NCBI GenBank assembly: GCA_041629655.1
Contig: JBFKMV010000009.1
Location: forward strand, 1-54,646
Length of the DNA: 54,646 nucleotides
Reading direction: 5' to 3'
From: JBFKMV01 sp041629655
GTDB taxonomy: Bacteria > Acidobacteriota > Polarisedimenticolia > Polarisedimenticolales > Polarisedimenticolaceae
Below are positions 28,571 to 37,537 of this stretch, one piece after another. Numbering within the stretch: the stretch's first letter is position 1; every line of letters begins with the position of its first letter. Both the position numbers and the translations under genes were made by a program. The notes under the pieces were generated by a model that did not search any database, was not told the DNA's origin, and was given only the letters and a program-made list of their open reading frames with translations.

Positions 28571-28847
28571 CGTCGGGACCTCCTTGATTGTCGCCCGGTT
28601 TGTCCCGGTTTGCGCCGCTTTTCGAGGAAGGCGCCGCCGGCCGGATCTTCGGGCTTCAACAGGTCATGTCGCGGGACGGGATCCAGTGACAGTCTCTCCG
28701 GGGGGGACTCCCCGAAGGATCGGGCCCCGAAGGACGCTCTAACCTCGTGACGAGTGCGGCGCAGCCCTCGGGATCCTGGACCCCCGAAGGGCAAAGCCAT
28801 ATAGTTTCAACAGGTTAGAGGGCCATGCACGTGCCGGGGTCAACGCG
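28571..28847. promoter_or_regulatory. 277-base divergent regulatory region between two sigma-factor operons
   Basis: This gap separates the VIT/vWA-sigma operon (minus) from the ECF-FecR-TonB module (plus). For the plus side a possible promoter is TGGACC (28777-28782), 17 bases, TATAGT (28800-28805). The decamer TTCAACAGGT occurs twice (near 28656 and 28806), and CCCGAAGG occurs three times (near 28716, 28728 and 28784). These could be regulator binding sites. I see no small gene here. Confidence 0.4.
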
Positions 28848-29456
28848 TTGAACTTCCGCGACAAGAGCCTCACCCGCCGGATGCTCGCCGGTGACGAGGG
28901 TGCGTTCGACGAGTTCTTCGCCGAGTACTTCCCGGGGCTCTACCGCTTCGCCATGACGCGCATGAACCACGACGCCGACGCGTCCGAGGAGGTCGTCCAG
29001 TCGACCCTGTGCAAGGCGATCACGAAGCTCGACACGTACCGCGGCGAGGCCGCGCTGTTCACCTGGCTGTGCACGTTCTGCCGTCACGAGATCTCGGCGT
29101 TCTACCGCCGCGCCAACCGGCAGCCCAGCACGGTCGACCTCGTCGAGGACGACACGGCGATCGCGGCGGCGCTGGAATCGCTGTGGGTGCTGGGCGGCGA
29201 GGGGCCGGAGACCGAGCTGCGACGCAAGGAGGTGGCGCGGCTGGTCCACGTGGCGCTGGACCGCTTGCCGACGCGCTACGCCGATTCGCTGGAGTGGAAA
29301 TACATCGACGGTCTGCCGGTCAAGGAGATCGCCGAACGGCTCGGGTTGGGACCCAAGGCGGCGGAGTCGCTGTTGACCCGCGCCCGGGCGGCGTTCCGGG
29401 ACGCGTTCTCGGCGCTGACGGGCGGCAACGCCGGCCCCGGGCCGGTGCTGCCGTGA
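28848..29456 (+). CDS. ECF sigma factor (RpoE/FecI-like)
   Basis: A 202-aa protein. No ATG or GTG is available in frame upstream, so I use TTG 28848, which gives a normal ECF start (LTRRMLAGDEGAFDEFFAEYF). Region 2 includes MNHDADASEEVVQSTLCKAI and GEAALFTWLCTFCRHEI. Region 4 includes ALDRLPTRYADSLEWKYIDG and VKEIAERLGLGPKAAESLLTRARAAFR, a clear helix-turn-helix. The FecR-like gene follows after 22 bases and a TonB-dependent receptor comes next. This is the classical cell-surface signalling order, in which the sigma factor is released when the receptor binds its ligand. Confidence 0.9.
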   Translation: MNFRDKSLTRRMLAGDEGAFDEFFAEYFPGLYRFAMTRMNHDADASEEVVQSTLCKAITKLDTYRGEAALFTWLCTFCRHEISAFYRRANRQPSTVDLVEDDTAIAAALESLWVLGGEGPETELRRKEVARLVHVALDRLPTRYADSLEWKYIDGLPVKEIAERLGLGPKAAESLLTRARAAFRDAFSALTGGNAGPGPVLP

Positions 29457-29478
29457 GATTCTCGATGCAGGTGGGATC

Positions 29479-30513
29479 ATGAGCGACCTCGAATCGAAAC
29501 GCGACGCGACGCCTCCCGACGACCGGGGAGATCCGATCGAGGCCCTGCTCCGCCTCACCGGCCCGCGACCGCGCGTGCCGGCCGAGCGGGCCGAGCGGGT
29601 CAAGGACGCGGTGCGCGCGCACTGGCGCAGCGGGATCGAGGGATCGCGGAAGCGTAACCGGCGCCGGGTGGCCGCGGCGCTCGCGGTCGCGGCGACGATC
29701 GTGGTCGCGATCGGGGTCGGTGTGTTGCGGCGGGGCGACGTGGCGCTACCGGTGCAGTCCGCGGGACACGTCGAGCGGGTCGCCGGGGCGGCGTTGCTGT
29801 TGCCGTCGGCGACGCTGGCCGCCGGGGACGAGATCGCGGAAGGGTCCGAATTGAGCACCGACGCGGGCGGCCTGGTCGCGATGCGCCTCGCTTCGGGGCA
29901 CTCGGTGCGGCTCGACGCGGGCACGCGGCTGCGGGTGCTGCCCGGCGGCGCGCTGGCGCTCGACCGGGGAGCGGTCTACGTGGACTCCCGCGGCCCGGAC
30001 GGCGCCGCGGCGGGTGCCCTCGAGATCCGCACCCCGCTGGGCAGCGTGAGCAACGTCGGCACGCAGTACGAGGTCCGGCTGGGCGAGGCGTCCGTGCGCA
30101 TCCGCGTCCGCGAGGGCGCGGTGTCGCTGGCCGGGGCGGGCGCGACGCATCGGGTCGACGCGGGCGAGGAGCTCGAGCTGGACGACGCCGGACGCACGGT
30201 ACGGCGCGAGCTGACCGGCTACGGCGAGGGGTGGAGCTGGGTCGACGGGATCACGCCGATGCTGGATCTCGAGGGCCGCTCGCTGCGCGAGTTCCTGGAC
30301 TGGGTCGTCCGCGAGCGCGGCCAGCGACTGCGCTTCGCGGTCGGCGAGCTGGAGGACGCCGCGTCGACCACGACGCTCAGCGGATCGATTCAGGGCATGA
30401 CGCTCGACCAGGCGCTGGAATCGGTGCTGCCGACCTGCGGGATGCGTCATCGAACCGACGGTGACGTGCTGCGGATCGAGTCGCTGCGCGGAGACCCGGA
30501 AACGTCGTCCTAG
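29479..30513 (+). CDS. FecR-like anti-sigma regulator with C-terminal STN-like domain
   Basis: A 344-aa protein starting at ATG 29479 after AGGTGGG. A cytoplasmic N-terminal region (1-55) would bind the sigma factor. One TM helix follows (VAAALAVAATIVVAIGVGVL, about 64-83), then a periplasmic FecR domain (about 110-235: LPVQSAGHVERVAGAALLL, TPLGSVSNVGTQYEVRL). Residues about 255-335 resemble an STN/secretin short domain (LREFLDWVVRERGQRLRFA, LSGSIQGMTLDQALESVL). It should hold the ECF sigma at the membrane and contact the receptor in the periplasm. Confidence 0.85.
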   Translation: MSDLESKRDATPPDDRGDPIEALLRLTGPRPRVPAERAERVKDAVRAHWRSGIEGSRKRNRRRVAAALAVAATIVVAIGVGVLRRGDVALPVQSAGHVERVAGAALLLPSATLAAGDEIAEGSELSTDAGGLVAMRLASGHSVRLDAGTRLRVLPGGALALDRGAVYVDSRGPDGAAAGALEIRTPLGSVSNVGTQYEVRLGEASVRIRVREGAVSLAGAGATHRVDAGEELELDDAGRTVRRELTGYGEGWSWVDGITPMLDLEGRSLREFLDWVVRERGQRLRFAVGELEDAASTTTLSGSIQGMTLDQALESVLPTCGMRHRTDGDVLRIESLRGDPETSS

Positions 30514-30593
30514 CGCGGCGATCGCTGCGGTCCGAACCGATTCCCCGATTCGCACTTGAACGGCGGGCCCCGGCGGCCGAAAATGTCGTTATC

Positions 30594-33116
30594 ATGCACG
30601 GGCTGCGGCCGCCGACTCGCTTCTTTCGCACGCTGACCTGTGGATTGCTGTCGCTGCTGCTCGGCCTGTCCTCGTTCGCGGTCCGGGCCGAATCGAAGGG
30701 GCGACCGCTGCTGGACGTGCTGCGCGAGCTGCGGCAAGCCGGCCTGAACCTGATCTTCAGCAACGCGGTGGTGGGCGAGAAGCTCGTCGTCACCGTCGAG
30801 CCGGCCTCCGGCGAGCCGCGGGCGCTGCTGGACGAGATCCTCGCGCCGTTGGGGCTCGAGGCCCGCGACGGTCCCGGCGGCGCGGTGCTGATCGTGCGCG
30901 CCGCCGCTTCCGCCGAGGGAGCGCTGCGGGGCCGCGTGCTGTCGGCGGAGCGCGGCAAGCCCGTCGTGCGCGCCACGGTCGGACTGAGCGGAACCGAGCT
31001 GCGGGCGTCCACGCGACCCGACGGCACGTTCGCGCTCGCGCGCATCCCGGCCGGCAGCTACGACGTGATCGTCGGCGCACCGGGTTTCTCCGGGGCGACC
31101 GTCGGGGGCGTGCGGATCCCGCCCGACACCACGGTCGAGCTGGTCGTCACGGTGGAGGCGGAGCCGAGCTACGTCGAGGAGATGATCGTCACGCCGAGCC
31201 GGCACGCGCTGCTGCGGGAGGACCAGACCCGCCGCCTCAACCTGGGCAGCGAGGACGCGGTGCTGGTGCCGACCCTCGGCGGCGACGTCAGCCGAGTCGT
31301 GGAGCTGCTGCCCGGCGTCGCCGCGGCCGACAACTCCGCCGCGTTCAACGTGCGCGGCAGCGCGGCGCGCGACGTGTCGATGGTGCTGGACGGTCTGGAG
31401 CTCTACGAACCGTTCCACCTGCGCAACTTCCAGAGCCCGTTCAGCCTGATCGACGCGAAGATCGTGGACTCGATCGACTTTCTCGGCGGCGGGTTCACGG
31501 CGGACCTCGGCGACCGCCACGGCGGCTTCGTCGAGCTGACCACCGCTTTGCCGGAGAGCGACAACCGCGGGGCGCTCGAGCTGGGCAGCGTGAACGCCCG
31601 GGTCGCCTACGGGCTCCCGACGGCCAGCGGCTCGTTCCTGGCGTCGGCCCGCGCGTGGTACCCCGAGGCGATCCTGGGCGCCATCGAGCTGGGCGAGGAA
31701 GGGCTGAAACCGCGCTTCGAGGACCTCTACCTCAAGTACTCGCGTCACGTCTCGCCGCGCATGGTGCTGTCGGCCCACGGGCTGGTGGCGTTCGACCGGC
31801 TCGATTACGTCGAGCCGGACGGGGCCGAGATCGTCGACTCGAACAACAGCAGCAGCTACCTGTGGCTGCGTGCCCTGCGGTCGTGGTCGCCGGCCGTGTT
31901 CTCGGTGAGCGTGCTCTCCGTGGGCCGGCTGCGTCGCTCGCGGCTGGGCATCTCCGAGCCCGAGGACGACGCGCTGATCGTGAAGGACGAGCGGTCGGTG
32001 GAGTTTCTGGGGCTCAAGCACGACCTGTCGTGGCAGCTGTCCGACTCGCACCTGATCCGCACCGGCTTCGACGTGCGCCCGCTGCGATCCGATTACCGGT
32101 ACACGATCGGGTTTCGCGACGATCCCGCCTCGGTGACGACGATCCGGCCCAGGCCCTCGGGAACCTCGTCCGCGGCCTACATCGCCCATCGCGCCGCCGT
32201 CCTGCCCGGTCTGGCGACCGAACTCGGCGTGCGCTGGGACACCCAGTCCTACACCGACGACGAGCAGTTCAGCCCGCGCTTCAACGCCGTGTGGCGCGCC
32301 GGCGAGCGGACGGACCTGCGGCTGGGGGTCGGGCAATTCTACCAGTCGCAACGGATCCACGAGCTGCTCGTCGAAGACGGCGAGACGACGTTCCGCCGCG
32401 CGGAGCTGTCACGGCAGGCCGAGCTGACGGTCCAGCACCGGTTCCGGCGGGGACCGCGCCTGCGCGTCGACGCCTACTACCGCAAGCTGTCCCGCGTGCA
32501 CCCGCGGTACGAGAACCTGTTCAAGCCGCTGGAGCTGTTTCCCGAGACGGAGGCGGACCGCGAGCTGGTCTCGCCGGCGAGAGCGCGCCTGCGCGGGGTC
32601 GAGCTGCTGCTGCGCGGCGATCCCGAGCGGCCGCTCTACTGGTGGACCAGCTACGCCTGGTCCGCCGCGGAGGATGCGGTCGACGGTCGCGACGTGCCGC
32701 GGAACTGGGACCAGACCCACGCCGGAAAGTTCCTGCTCGGGTACCGCTGGGGCGAGCGCTGGTCGCTGTCGCTGAGCGGCTCCGTGCACACCGGCTGGCC
32801 GACCACGCCGGTCTCGGGGATGGTGGTGGTGCAGCCGGACGGATCGACCGTGATCGAGCCGGTCGTGGGACCGCGTAACACGATCCGTTACTCCGACTAC
32901 GCACGTCTCGACGCCAAGGCCAGCCGGCGCTTCGCCCTCGCGCGCGGCCGGCTGCGCGTCGATATCGAGATCGTCAACCTGACCGATCGACGCAACGTCT
33001 GCTGCACCGACGACTTCACGTTCGAGGAGCTGCCCGACGGCAGCGTCGTCACCACGCCCGACCTCGACTACTGGCTCGGCATCACGCCCTCGTTCAACGT
33101 GCTGTGGGAGTTCTGA
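30594..33116 (+). CDS. TonB-dependent receptor with N-terminal STN signalling domain
   Basis: An 840-aa outer-membrane protein with a signal peptide (1-32). An STN domain lies at about 35-103 (LLDVLRELRQAGLNLIFSNA), a carboxypeptidase-regulatory-like beta-sandwich at about 108-190, and a TonB-box-like EEMIVTPSR near 195. The plug (about 210-330: FNVRGSAARDVSMVLDGLELY) precedes a C-terminal beta-barrel that ends in a terminal aromatic (LWEF). It imports an unidentified ligand using TonB energy and, through the STN domain, signals to the FecR/ECF pair upstream. No ribosome binding site is evident before the ATG. Its 3' end overlaps the convergent rhombosortase gene by 49 bases. Confidence 0.88.
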   Translation: MHGLRPPTRFFRTLTCGLLSLLLGLSSFAVRAESKGRPLLDVLRELRQAGLNLIFSNAVVGEKLVVTVEPASGEPRALLDEILAPLGLEARDGPGGAVLIVRAAASAEGALRGRVLSAERGKPVVRATVGLSGTELRASTRPDGTFALARIPAGSYDVIVGAPGFSGATVGGVRIPPDTTVELVVTVEAEPSYVEEMIVTPSRHALLREDQTRRLNLGSEDAVLVPTLGGDVSRVVELLPGVAAADNSAAFNVRGSAARDVSMVLDGLELYEPFHLRNFQSPFSLIDAKIVDSIDFLGGGFTADLGDRHGGFVELTTALPESDNRGALELGSVNARVAYGLPTASGSFLASARAWYPEAILGAIELGEEGLKPRFEDLYLKYSRHVSPRMVLSAHGLVAFDRLDYVEPDGAEIVDSNNSSSYLWLRALRSWSPAVFSVSVLSVGRLRRSRLGISEPEDDALIVKDERSVEFLGLKHDLSWQLSDSHLIRTGFDVRPLRSDYRYTIGFRDDPASVTTIRPRPSGTSSAAYIAHRAAVLPGLATELGVRWDTQSYTDDEQFSPRFNAVWRAGERTDLRLGVGQFYQSQRIHELLVEDGETTFRRAELSRQAELTVQHRFRRGPRLRVDAYYRKLSRVHPRYENLFKPLELFPETEADRELVSPARARLRGVELLLRGDPERPLYWWTSYAWSAAEDAVDGRDVPRNWDQTHAGKFLLGYRWGERWSLSLSGSVHTGWPTTPVSGMVVVQPDGSTVIEPVVGPRNTIRYSDYARLDAKASRRFALARGRLRVDIEIVNLTDRRNVCCTDDFTFEELPDGSVVTTPDLDYWLGITPSFNVLWEF

Positions 33117-33700
33117 ACCCGCTGCCCTTCGCGCCGCCCGCCGGCGAGGAACAGCGCCGTTCCCAGCAGCCCGCCCACCAGGTGGGCCAGCGGCACGGGG
33201 ACGTAGCCTGCCGATTCGGCGAACAGCGTCGCTCCGGTGAGCGTCTCGAACAGCACCTTGACCAGGAAGCCGGCCAGCAGCAGCAGCACGATCAACGTCG
33301 GACCGCGGCGCCGCTCCGCGAGCTCGCGTCGTACGGTGGCCAGCGCCACGTAAACGAACAGCGCGGAGTCGAGGCCGGACAGGCCGCGGTACAGCTCGAG
33401 ACCGGGTAACGCGACCCAGACCGCGGCCGGGATGAACACCGCGGCCAGGCCCACGATGCTCAGCGTGTGCGCGGGGCTGGCGCGCCACGCCAAGAGAATC
33501 AGCACGGCGAACGCCGCGAGGTCCCAGGCCAGGTGATCGGTCGACCAGTGCGTCCAGTGACAGGTCACGACGCGCCACAGCTCGCCGGCGGCGATCGAGG
33601 CCCGGTCGTACTGCAGCGCCTCCGGTGCTCCCGGCGACAACGCCGCCAGGAGCGCCGGAAGCGCAAGCAGGACCACGCTCGCGATGCCGCGCGCGCTCAT
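33068..33700 (-). CDS. rrtA: Rhombosortase (rhomboid-family GlyGly-CTERM protease)
   Basis: A 210-aa membrane protein with ATG 33700, 7 bases after the stop of the VIT/vWA gene. About six TM helices are visible. Rhomboid features are GELWRVVTCHWTHWSTDHLAWD (about 39-60), YRGLSG with the catalytic Ser108, and AHLVGG with the catalytic His173. The small size and YRGLSGLDSALF signature fit rhombosortase rather than a general rhomboid. The position that is often Asn in HLxxN is Asp60 here. It should cleave the C-terminal GlyGly-CTERM tail of the protein encoded directly upstream, releasing or re-anchoring it at the cell surface. Confidence 0.85.
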   Translation of the reverse strand: MSARGIASVVLLALPALLAALSPGAPEALQYDRASIAAGELWRVVTCHWTHWSTDHLAWDLAAFAVLILLAWRASPAHTLSIVGLAAVFIPAAVWVALPGLELYRGLSGLDSALFVYVALATVRRELAERRRGPTLIVLLLLAGFLVKVLFETLTGATLFAESAGYVPVPLAHLVGGLLGTALFLAGGRREGQRVQNSHSTLNEGVMPSQ

Positions 33701-33707
33701 TCCGAGC

Positions 33708-35804
33708 CTACGAGCGGCGCCGCAGCGCGCTCCACGCGAAGCCGCCGAGCGCGGCCACGAGCGCCGCGGTAAGGGGATCGATGGCACCGCCGCCCCCGCC
33801 GCCGCGCGGCGAGAGATCCCAGCCCCGCGACGAGCCCGGGCCCGACGACGTGGCCGGCTGCCGCTGGGGAGCCTGGCGCGACACCGCCGGCGTAGCGCCG
33901 GCCGGCGCCTCGTCGGCACGCGTCACCGGTCCCAGGTCCGCCGACTGCGCGCGCAGCGCAGCCAGCTTGTCGCGGACCCGTTGCTGGCTGCGCCGGTCAC
34001 GCTCGATGCGCAGCGCGTTCCTGCGCTCGATCTTCCACCGTTTGTATTCGGCGTCGTTTTCGAGCACCAGGAACGACGTGTACTCGGTGACGATCGAGAA
34101 CGCCTCGCCGAGCCGGACGATCTCCTCGACCACGTTCTCCCGTCCGCCGGTGCGGTCGGCCTCCTTCTGCATCCGCTGCACGCGGTGCCAGGCCCACATC
34201 CGTTCGATCTCGGGGTTGTCGGCCTCCTCACCCGGCATGTCGATGAACAGCGTGCGCTCGAAGACCTGGCCACCCAGGTCGCCGCGCACGTTCAGCTTGA
34301 CCTTGCCCGGCTCGCGGTAACGGCCGTACATCCGCACCGGCGCGCCGTGGTACAGGTTCGGCAGCGTGCGCGGCTCGACGTCGTAGAGCCCGCCGCCCTC
34401 GGCCGTGATGGCGAGGTTCGTCGCCGCGGGACGCAGCAGCTTGCGCCGGAACGCACGCGCCTGCCGCTCGAAGTCGTCGCCACGCGACACGAACGCCGCC
34501 AGCCCGCCGGCGGCGCCGGCGATCTGCTCCAGCAGCGGGCGATTGACCTCGTTGCCGACGCCGATCGCGAACACCCGCGTCGCGCCGGGGCGCTCGCCGA
34601 TCAGCCGCAGCAGCGTCTGCCGCTCGCGCTGCTCGGTCATGCCGTCGCTGAGCACGACGACGTTCAGCGCCCGGTCGGCGTCCTTGTAACGGTAGGCCAG
34701 CCGGATCGCCGGCTCGAGGAACGTGCCGCCGCGCGCGCGCTGGTCGCCGAGGAACGCCACCGCGGCGTCCTTGGCCCCGGCGTCGGCGGCGCGCAGCTCC
34801 TGGAACAGGCTGTTCGCGGCGACGTTGAAGGTCACGATCTCGAAGCGGTCGTCGGCGCCCAAGGCCCGGATGAACGCGTCGAGCGAGCTGCGCGACAGGC
34901 CGAGCTTGCCGTCGTTGTTCATGCTGCCGGAGATGTCCAGCACGAACACGTAGTCCATGCCCAGGTCCTCGGCCTTGCCCAGCTCCTCGCCTGCGGTCAG
35001 CGTGATCAGGAAGTAGCCGTCCTCCCCAGGCTCCATCGAAGCCACCAGGTCGAGCCCGGTCCTGGGCCGGCTGAGCCGGTAGGCCAGCACCAGGTCGCGG
35101 TTCAGGTCGCCGCCGGTGGTCTCGAGGCTTGCCCGCACGTGGTGCGGCGTGTGCGTCGCCATCGCGAAGTCCCCGCCGTGGCTCGGACTCTCGATCTGCG
35201 CGATCGGCACCTCGGAGGCCACCTCGAGCGTCAGCGCGAACCGGCCCTGGGTGCGGCTGTCGATCGCCTCCCGCGTCGTGGTTGCCAGGGGATACACGTA
35301 GGTCGCCCAGTCGTTGTCGAAGTCGAGCTCCTGGTAGTAGCTGATCTGCACGCGCTGCTCCGCGCGCGGTCCGATCGGGAAGATGCGCATCTCGAAGGTC
35401 TTGTAGTCGGTCTGCTCGAGCAGACCCGGGTCGCGCCGCGTCTGTTTGTAGCTTTCGTAGATCTGCCGCGCGCGCTTCTTCTCGACCACCTCGCCGACCA
35501 TCTCGCGGCCCTCGATCCACATGCTGAAGTTGGCCACCGAGGCGCCCTTGGGCACCGGGAAGGTGTAGAGCGCCTCGACCTGCCGGTTCTCCAGGTTGCG
35601 GAACACCTGGTTCACGGTGGTGACGGCGACGCCGTTGTTGATCGTGACCTCGACCGTCTGCTCCTCGATCTCCAGCCGGCCGCCGAAGCCGCCGTCCGCG
35701 ATCAACAGGCCGGCGGCGTGGGTGTCGGGGGTCGCGAGGCCGGCCAGCGCGAGCGCCAGCAGCGCCGTGGCCAGGATCCTGAACGTACGGGTGGGGTGTC
35801 TCAT
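33708..35804 (-). CDS. VIT/vWA surface protein with GlyGly-CTERM sorting tail
   Basis: A 698-aa protein. The start is ATG 35804, at good distance from AAAGGAGG; the GTG just before is too close. It has a signal peptide (hydrophobic, ending THAAG), a VIT domain (about 35-160: VNQVFRNLENRQVEALYTFP, KKRARQIYESYKQTRRDPGLLEQ) and a vWA domain (from about 290) with MIDAS motif DISGSMNN. A long helical/Pro-rich region follows. The end is a six-Gly run, a hydrophobic helix (DPLTAALVAALGGFAW) and RRRS: a GlyGly-CTERM signal. The rhombosortase gene is next in the operon. A sigma54-type promoter precedes the gene. Confidence 0.87.
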   Translation of the reverse strand: MRHPTRTFRILATALLALALAGLATPDTHAAGLLIADGGFGGRLEIEEQTVEVTINNGVAVTTVNQVFRNLENRQVEALYTFPVPKGASVANFSMWIEGREMVGEVVEKKRARQIYESYKQTRRDPGLLEQTDYKTFEMRIFPIGPRAEQRVQISYYQELDFDNDWATYVYPLATTTREAIDSRTQGRFALTLEVASEVPIAQIESPSHGGDFAMATHTPHHVRASLETTGGDLNRDLVLAYRLSRPRTGLDLVASMEPGEDGYFLITLTAGEELGKAEDLGMDYVFVLDISGSMNNDGKLGLSRSSLDAFIRALGADDRFEIVTFNVAANSLFQELRAADAGAKDAAVAFLGDQRARGGTFLEPAIRLAYRYKDADRALNVVVLSDGMTEQRERQTLLRLIGERPGATRVFAIGVGNEVNRPLLEQIAGAAGGLAAFVSRGDDFERQARAFRRKLLRPAATNLAITAEGGGLYDVEPRTLPNLYHGAPVRMYGRYREPGKVKLNVRGDLGGQVFERTLFIDMPGEEADNPEIERMWAWHRVQRMQKEADRTGGRENVVEEIVRLGEAFSIVTEYTSFLVLENDAEYKRWKIERRNALRIERDRRSQQRVRDKLAALRAQSADLGPVTRADEAPAGATPAVSRQAPQRQPATSSGPGSSRGWDLSPRGGGGGGAIDPLTAALVAALGGFAWSALRRRS

Positions 35805-35854
35805 CACGCCCTCCTTTCGCGATCTCTCGATCGCTTGTCCGGCGGGACGTAAGG

Positions 35855-35869
35855 GCGAGGGGCGTGCCA
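35855..35869 (-). promoter_or_regulatory. Sigma54-type promoter of the GlyGly-CTERM VIT/vWA operon
   Basis: Minus strand TGGCACG-CCCC-TCGC: GG and GC elements separated by 10 bases, matching the -24/-12 consensus except for C in TCGC. The predicted start is about 40 bases before the ATG. Directly upstream is the palindrome GGTTCG-GAGA-CGAACC (35870-35885), a candidate activator site. The divergent gene encodes a sigma54 activator. Confidence 0.6.
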
Positions 35870-35986
35870 GGTTCGGAGACGAACCTCAAGCTGTTGAAAA
35901 CAAGCAGGTTAGTTGCCTGGGCGGCCCGATCCCGGAATAACGGAAGAACTCGCGTTGACACTGGACGTACAGGAGGAGTACATCCA

Positions 35987-37537
35987 ATGATCATGCCGGG
36001 ATTATTTCGATCGACGCGCGAGCGCGAGACCGCCGAGGCCATCGCGCGGCTGACCTACTGCAACCCGTTCCTCGGCGAGCGGGTCGAGATCGAGCGGCGC
36101 GTCCTGGGCGACGCGTTCAAGCCGTTCTTTCTGGTCTGGCACCCGCGCGCGGACCTCCTCGACGACAACCCCAACGTGCTGCACATCTTCGCCGAGGCCG
36201 AGAAGCTCGTGCACGACCTGCGCGAGCGCCTGGCTGCGGGCGCGCGACCCGACGAGGCCGAGAGGAAGGCGTACCAGGACGCGTGCCTCTACGCGCTGTA
36301 CTACCGCTACCACACGCGGTTCTTCGAGATGGCCACCCGGCCCGAGGACAGCCGCGGCGGCCGGGACGCCCCGTTCTGGACCGACTTCCGGCGCGACTTC
36401 GAGCACCTGTTCGGTCCCGAGCCGGTGCGGCTCCCCGACCCGATGACGCCGGTGCACGCGTTCGCGTGCTTCTTCCAGGTCCGCCGCGCGTTCCATTTCA
36501 TCTTCCGCTCGATCGGCGGCGGCTCGATGCCCGCGGCGGGCCTGCGCGCCCAGGTCTGGCAGTCGATCTTCACTCACGACCTGCACCGCTACCAGCGACT
36601 GCTGTACGACCGCATGGGAGACGTGACGACGCTGATCACGGGACCTTCCGGCGCGGGCAAGGAGCTCGTGGCCCGGGCGGTGGGCCTGGCGCGCTACATC
36701 CCGTTCGATGCGCGTTCGAAGTCGTTCCGCGAGAGCTTCGAGGAGTCGTTCTTCCCGCTGAACCTCTCGGCGCTGTCGCCGACGCTGATCGAGTCCGAGC
36801 TGTTCGGCCACCGCCGCGGCTCGTTCACCGGCGCGGTGGCCGACCGCCAGGGCTGGCTCGAGGTCTGTCCGCCGCTGGGCACGGTGTTCCTCGACGAGAT
36901 CGGCGAGATCGACGTGGGCATCCAGGTCAAGCTGCTGCGGGTCCTGGAGACGCGCCGGTTCCAGCCGCTTGGAAGCAGCGACGAGCGGACGTTCCAGGGC
37001 AAGGTCGTGGCGTCGACCAACCGCGACCTCGGGCGCGAGATGCGGGAGGGGCGTTTCCGCGAGGACCTGTACTACCGCCTGTGCGCCGACACGGTCGTGG
37101 CCCCCTCGCTGCGCGAACGGATCGCGGACTCGCCCGAGGAGCTGCCGACGCTGGTGATCTTCCTGGCCCAGCGCTTGGTCGGCGAGGAGGAAGCGCCCAC
37201 GCTGGCGCGCGAAGCACTGGAGTGGATCGAGACCCACCTCGGCCGGGACTACCCGTGGCCGGGCAACGTCCGCGAGCTGTCGCAGTGCGTCAGCAACATC
37301 ATGATCCACCGCGACTATCGGCCCGCGATCCGGCGCGGCGACGCGGGCTGGCAGGGCCGGCTGTCGCAGGAGTTCCTGCGCGGCGAGCTGCCGGCCGAGG
37401 AGCTGCTGCGCCGCTACTGCACGGTGGTCTACGCCCGCACCGGCAGCTATGCCGAGGCGGCGCGGATGCTGGGGCTCGACCGGAGAACGGTCAAGGCACG
37501 GATCGACCCGGAGCTGCTCGGCGAGATCCGGGGCTGA
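35987..37537 (+). CDS. Sigma54-dependent activator with unrecognised N-terminal domain
   Basis: A 516-aa protein starting at ATG 35987, 8 bases after AGGAGGAG. The central AAA+ domain has Walker A GPSGAGKE (219-226), the sigma54-contact loop GSFTGA (278-283; the usual form is GAFTGA) and Walker B VFLDEIGE (300-307). The C-terminal Fis-type helix-turn-helix is AEAARMLGLDRRTVKARI. Residues 1-205 match no receiver, GAF, PAS or FHA pattern I know. This region is mixed helical with many aromatic residues (ACLYALYYRYHTRFFEM, FACFFQVRRAFHFIF). It probably controls the divergent VIT/vWA-rhombosortase operon and perhaps the SYLF gene downstream. Confidence 0.9.
   Translation: MIMPGLFRSTRERETAEAIARLTYCNPFLGERVEIERRVLGDAFKPFFLVWHPRADLLDDNPNVLHIFAEAEKLVHDLRERLAAGARPDEAERKAYQDACLYALYYRYHTRFFEMATRPEDSRGGRDAPFWTDFRRDFEHLFGPEPVRLPDPMTPVHAFACFFQVRRAFHFIFRSIGGGSMPAAGLRAQVWQSIFTHDLHRYQRLLYDRMGDVTTLITGPSGAGKELVARAVGLARYIPFDARSKSFRESFEESFFPLNLSALSPTLIESELFGHRRGSFTGAVADRQGWLEVCPPLGTVFLDEIGEIDVGIQVKLLRVLETRRFQPLGSSDERTFQGKVVASTNRDLGREMREGRFREDLYYRLCADTVVAPSLRERIADSPEELPTLVIFLAQRLVGEEEAPTLAREALEWIETHLGRDYPWPGNVRELSQCVSNIMIHRDYRPAIRRGDAGWQGRLSQEFLRGELPAEELLRRYCTVVYARTGSYAEAARMLGLDRRTVKARIDPELLGEIRG

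Noticed and set aside
28830..28845. Possible sigma54-type element on the minus strand (GGCACG-TGCA-TGGC)
   Set aside because: The -12 box lacks TTGC and the site is about 260 bases from the VIT/vWA start.
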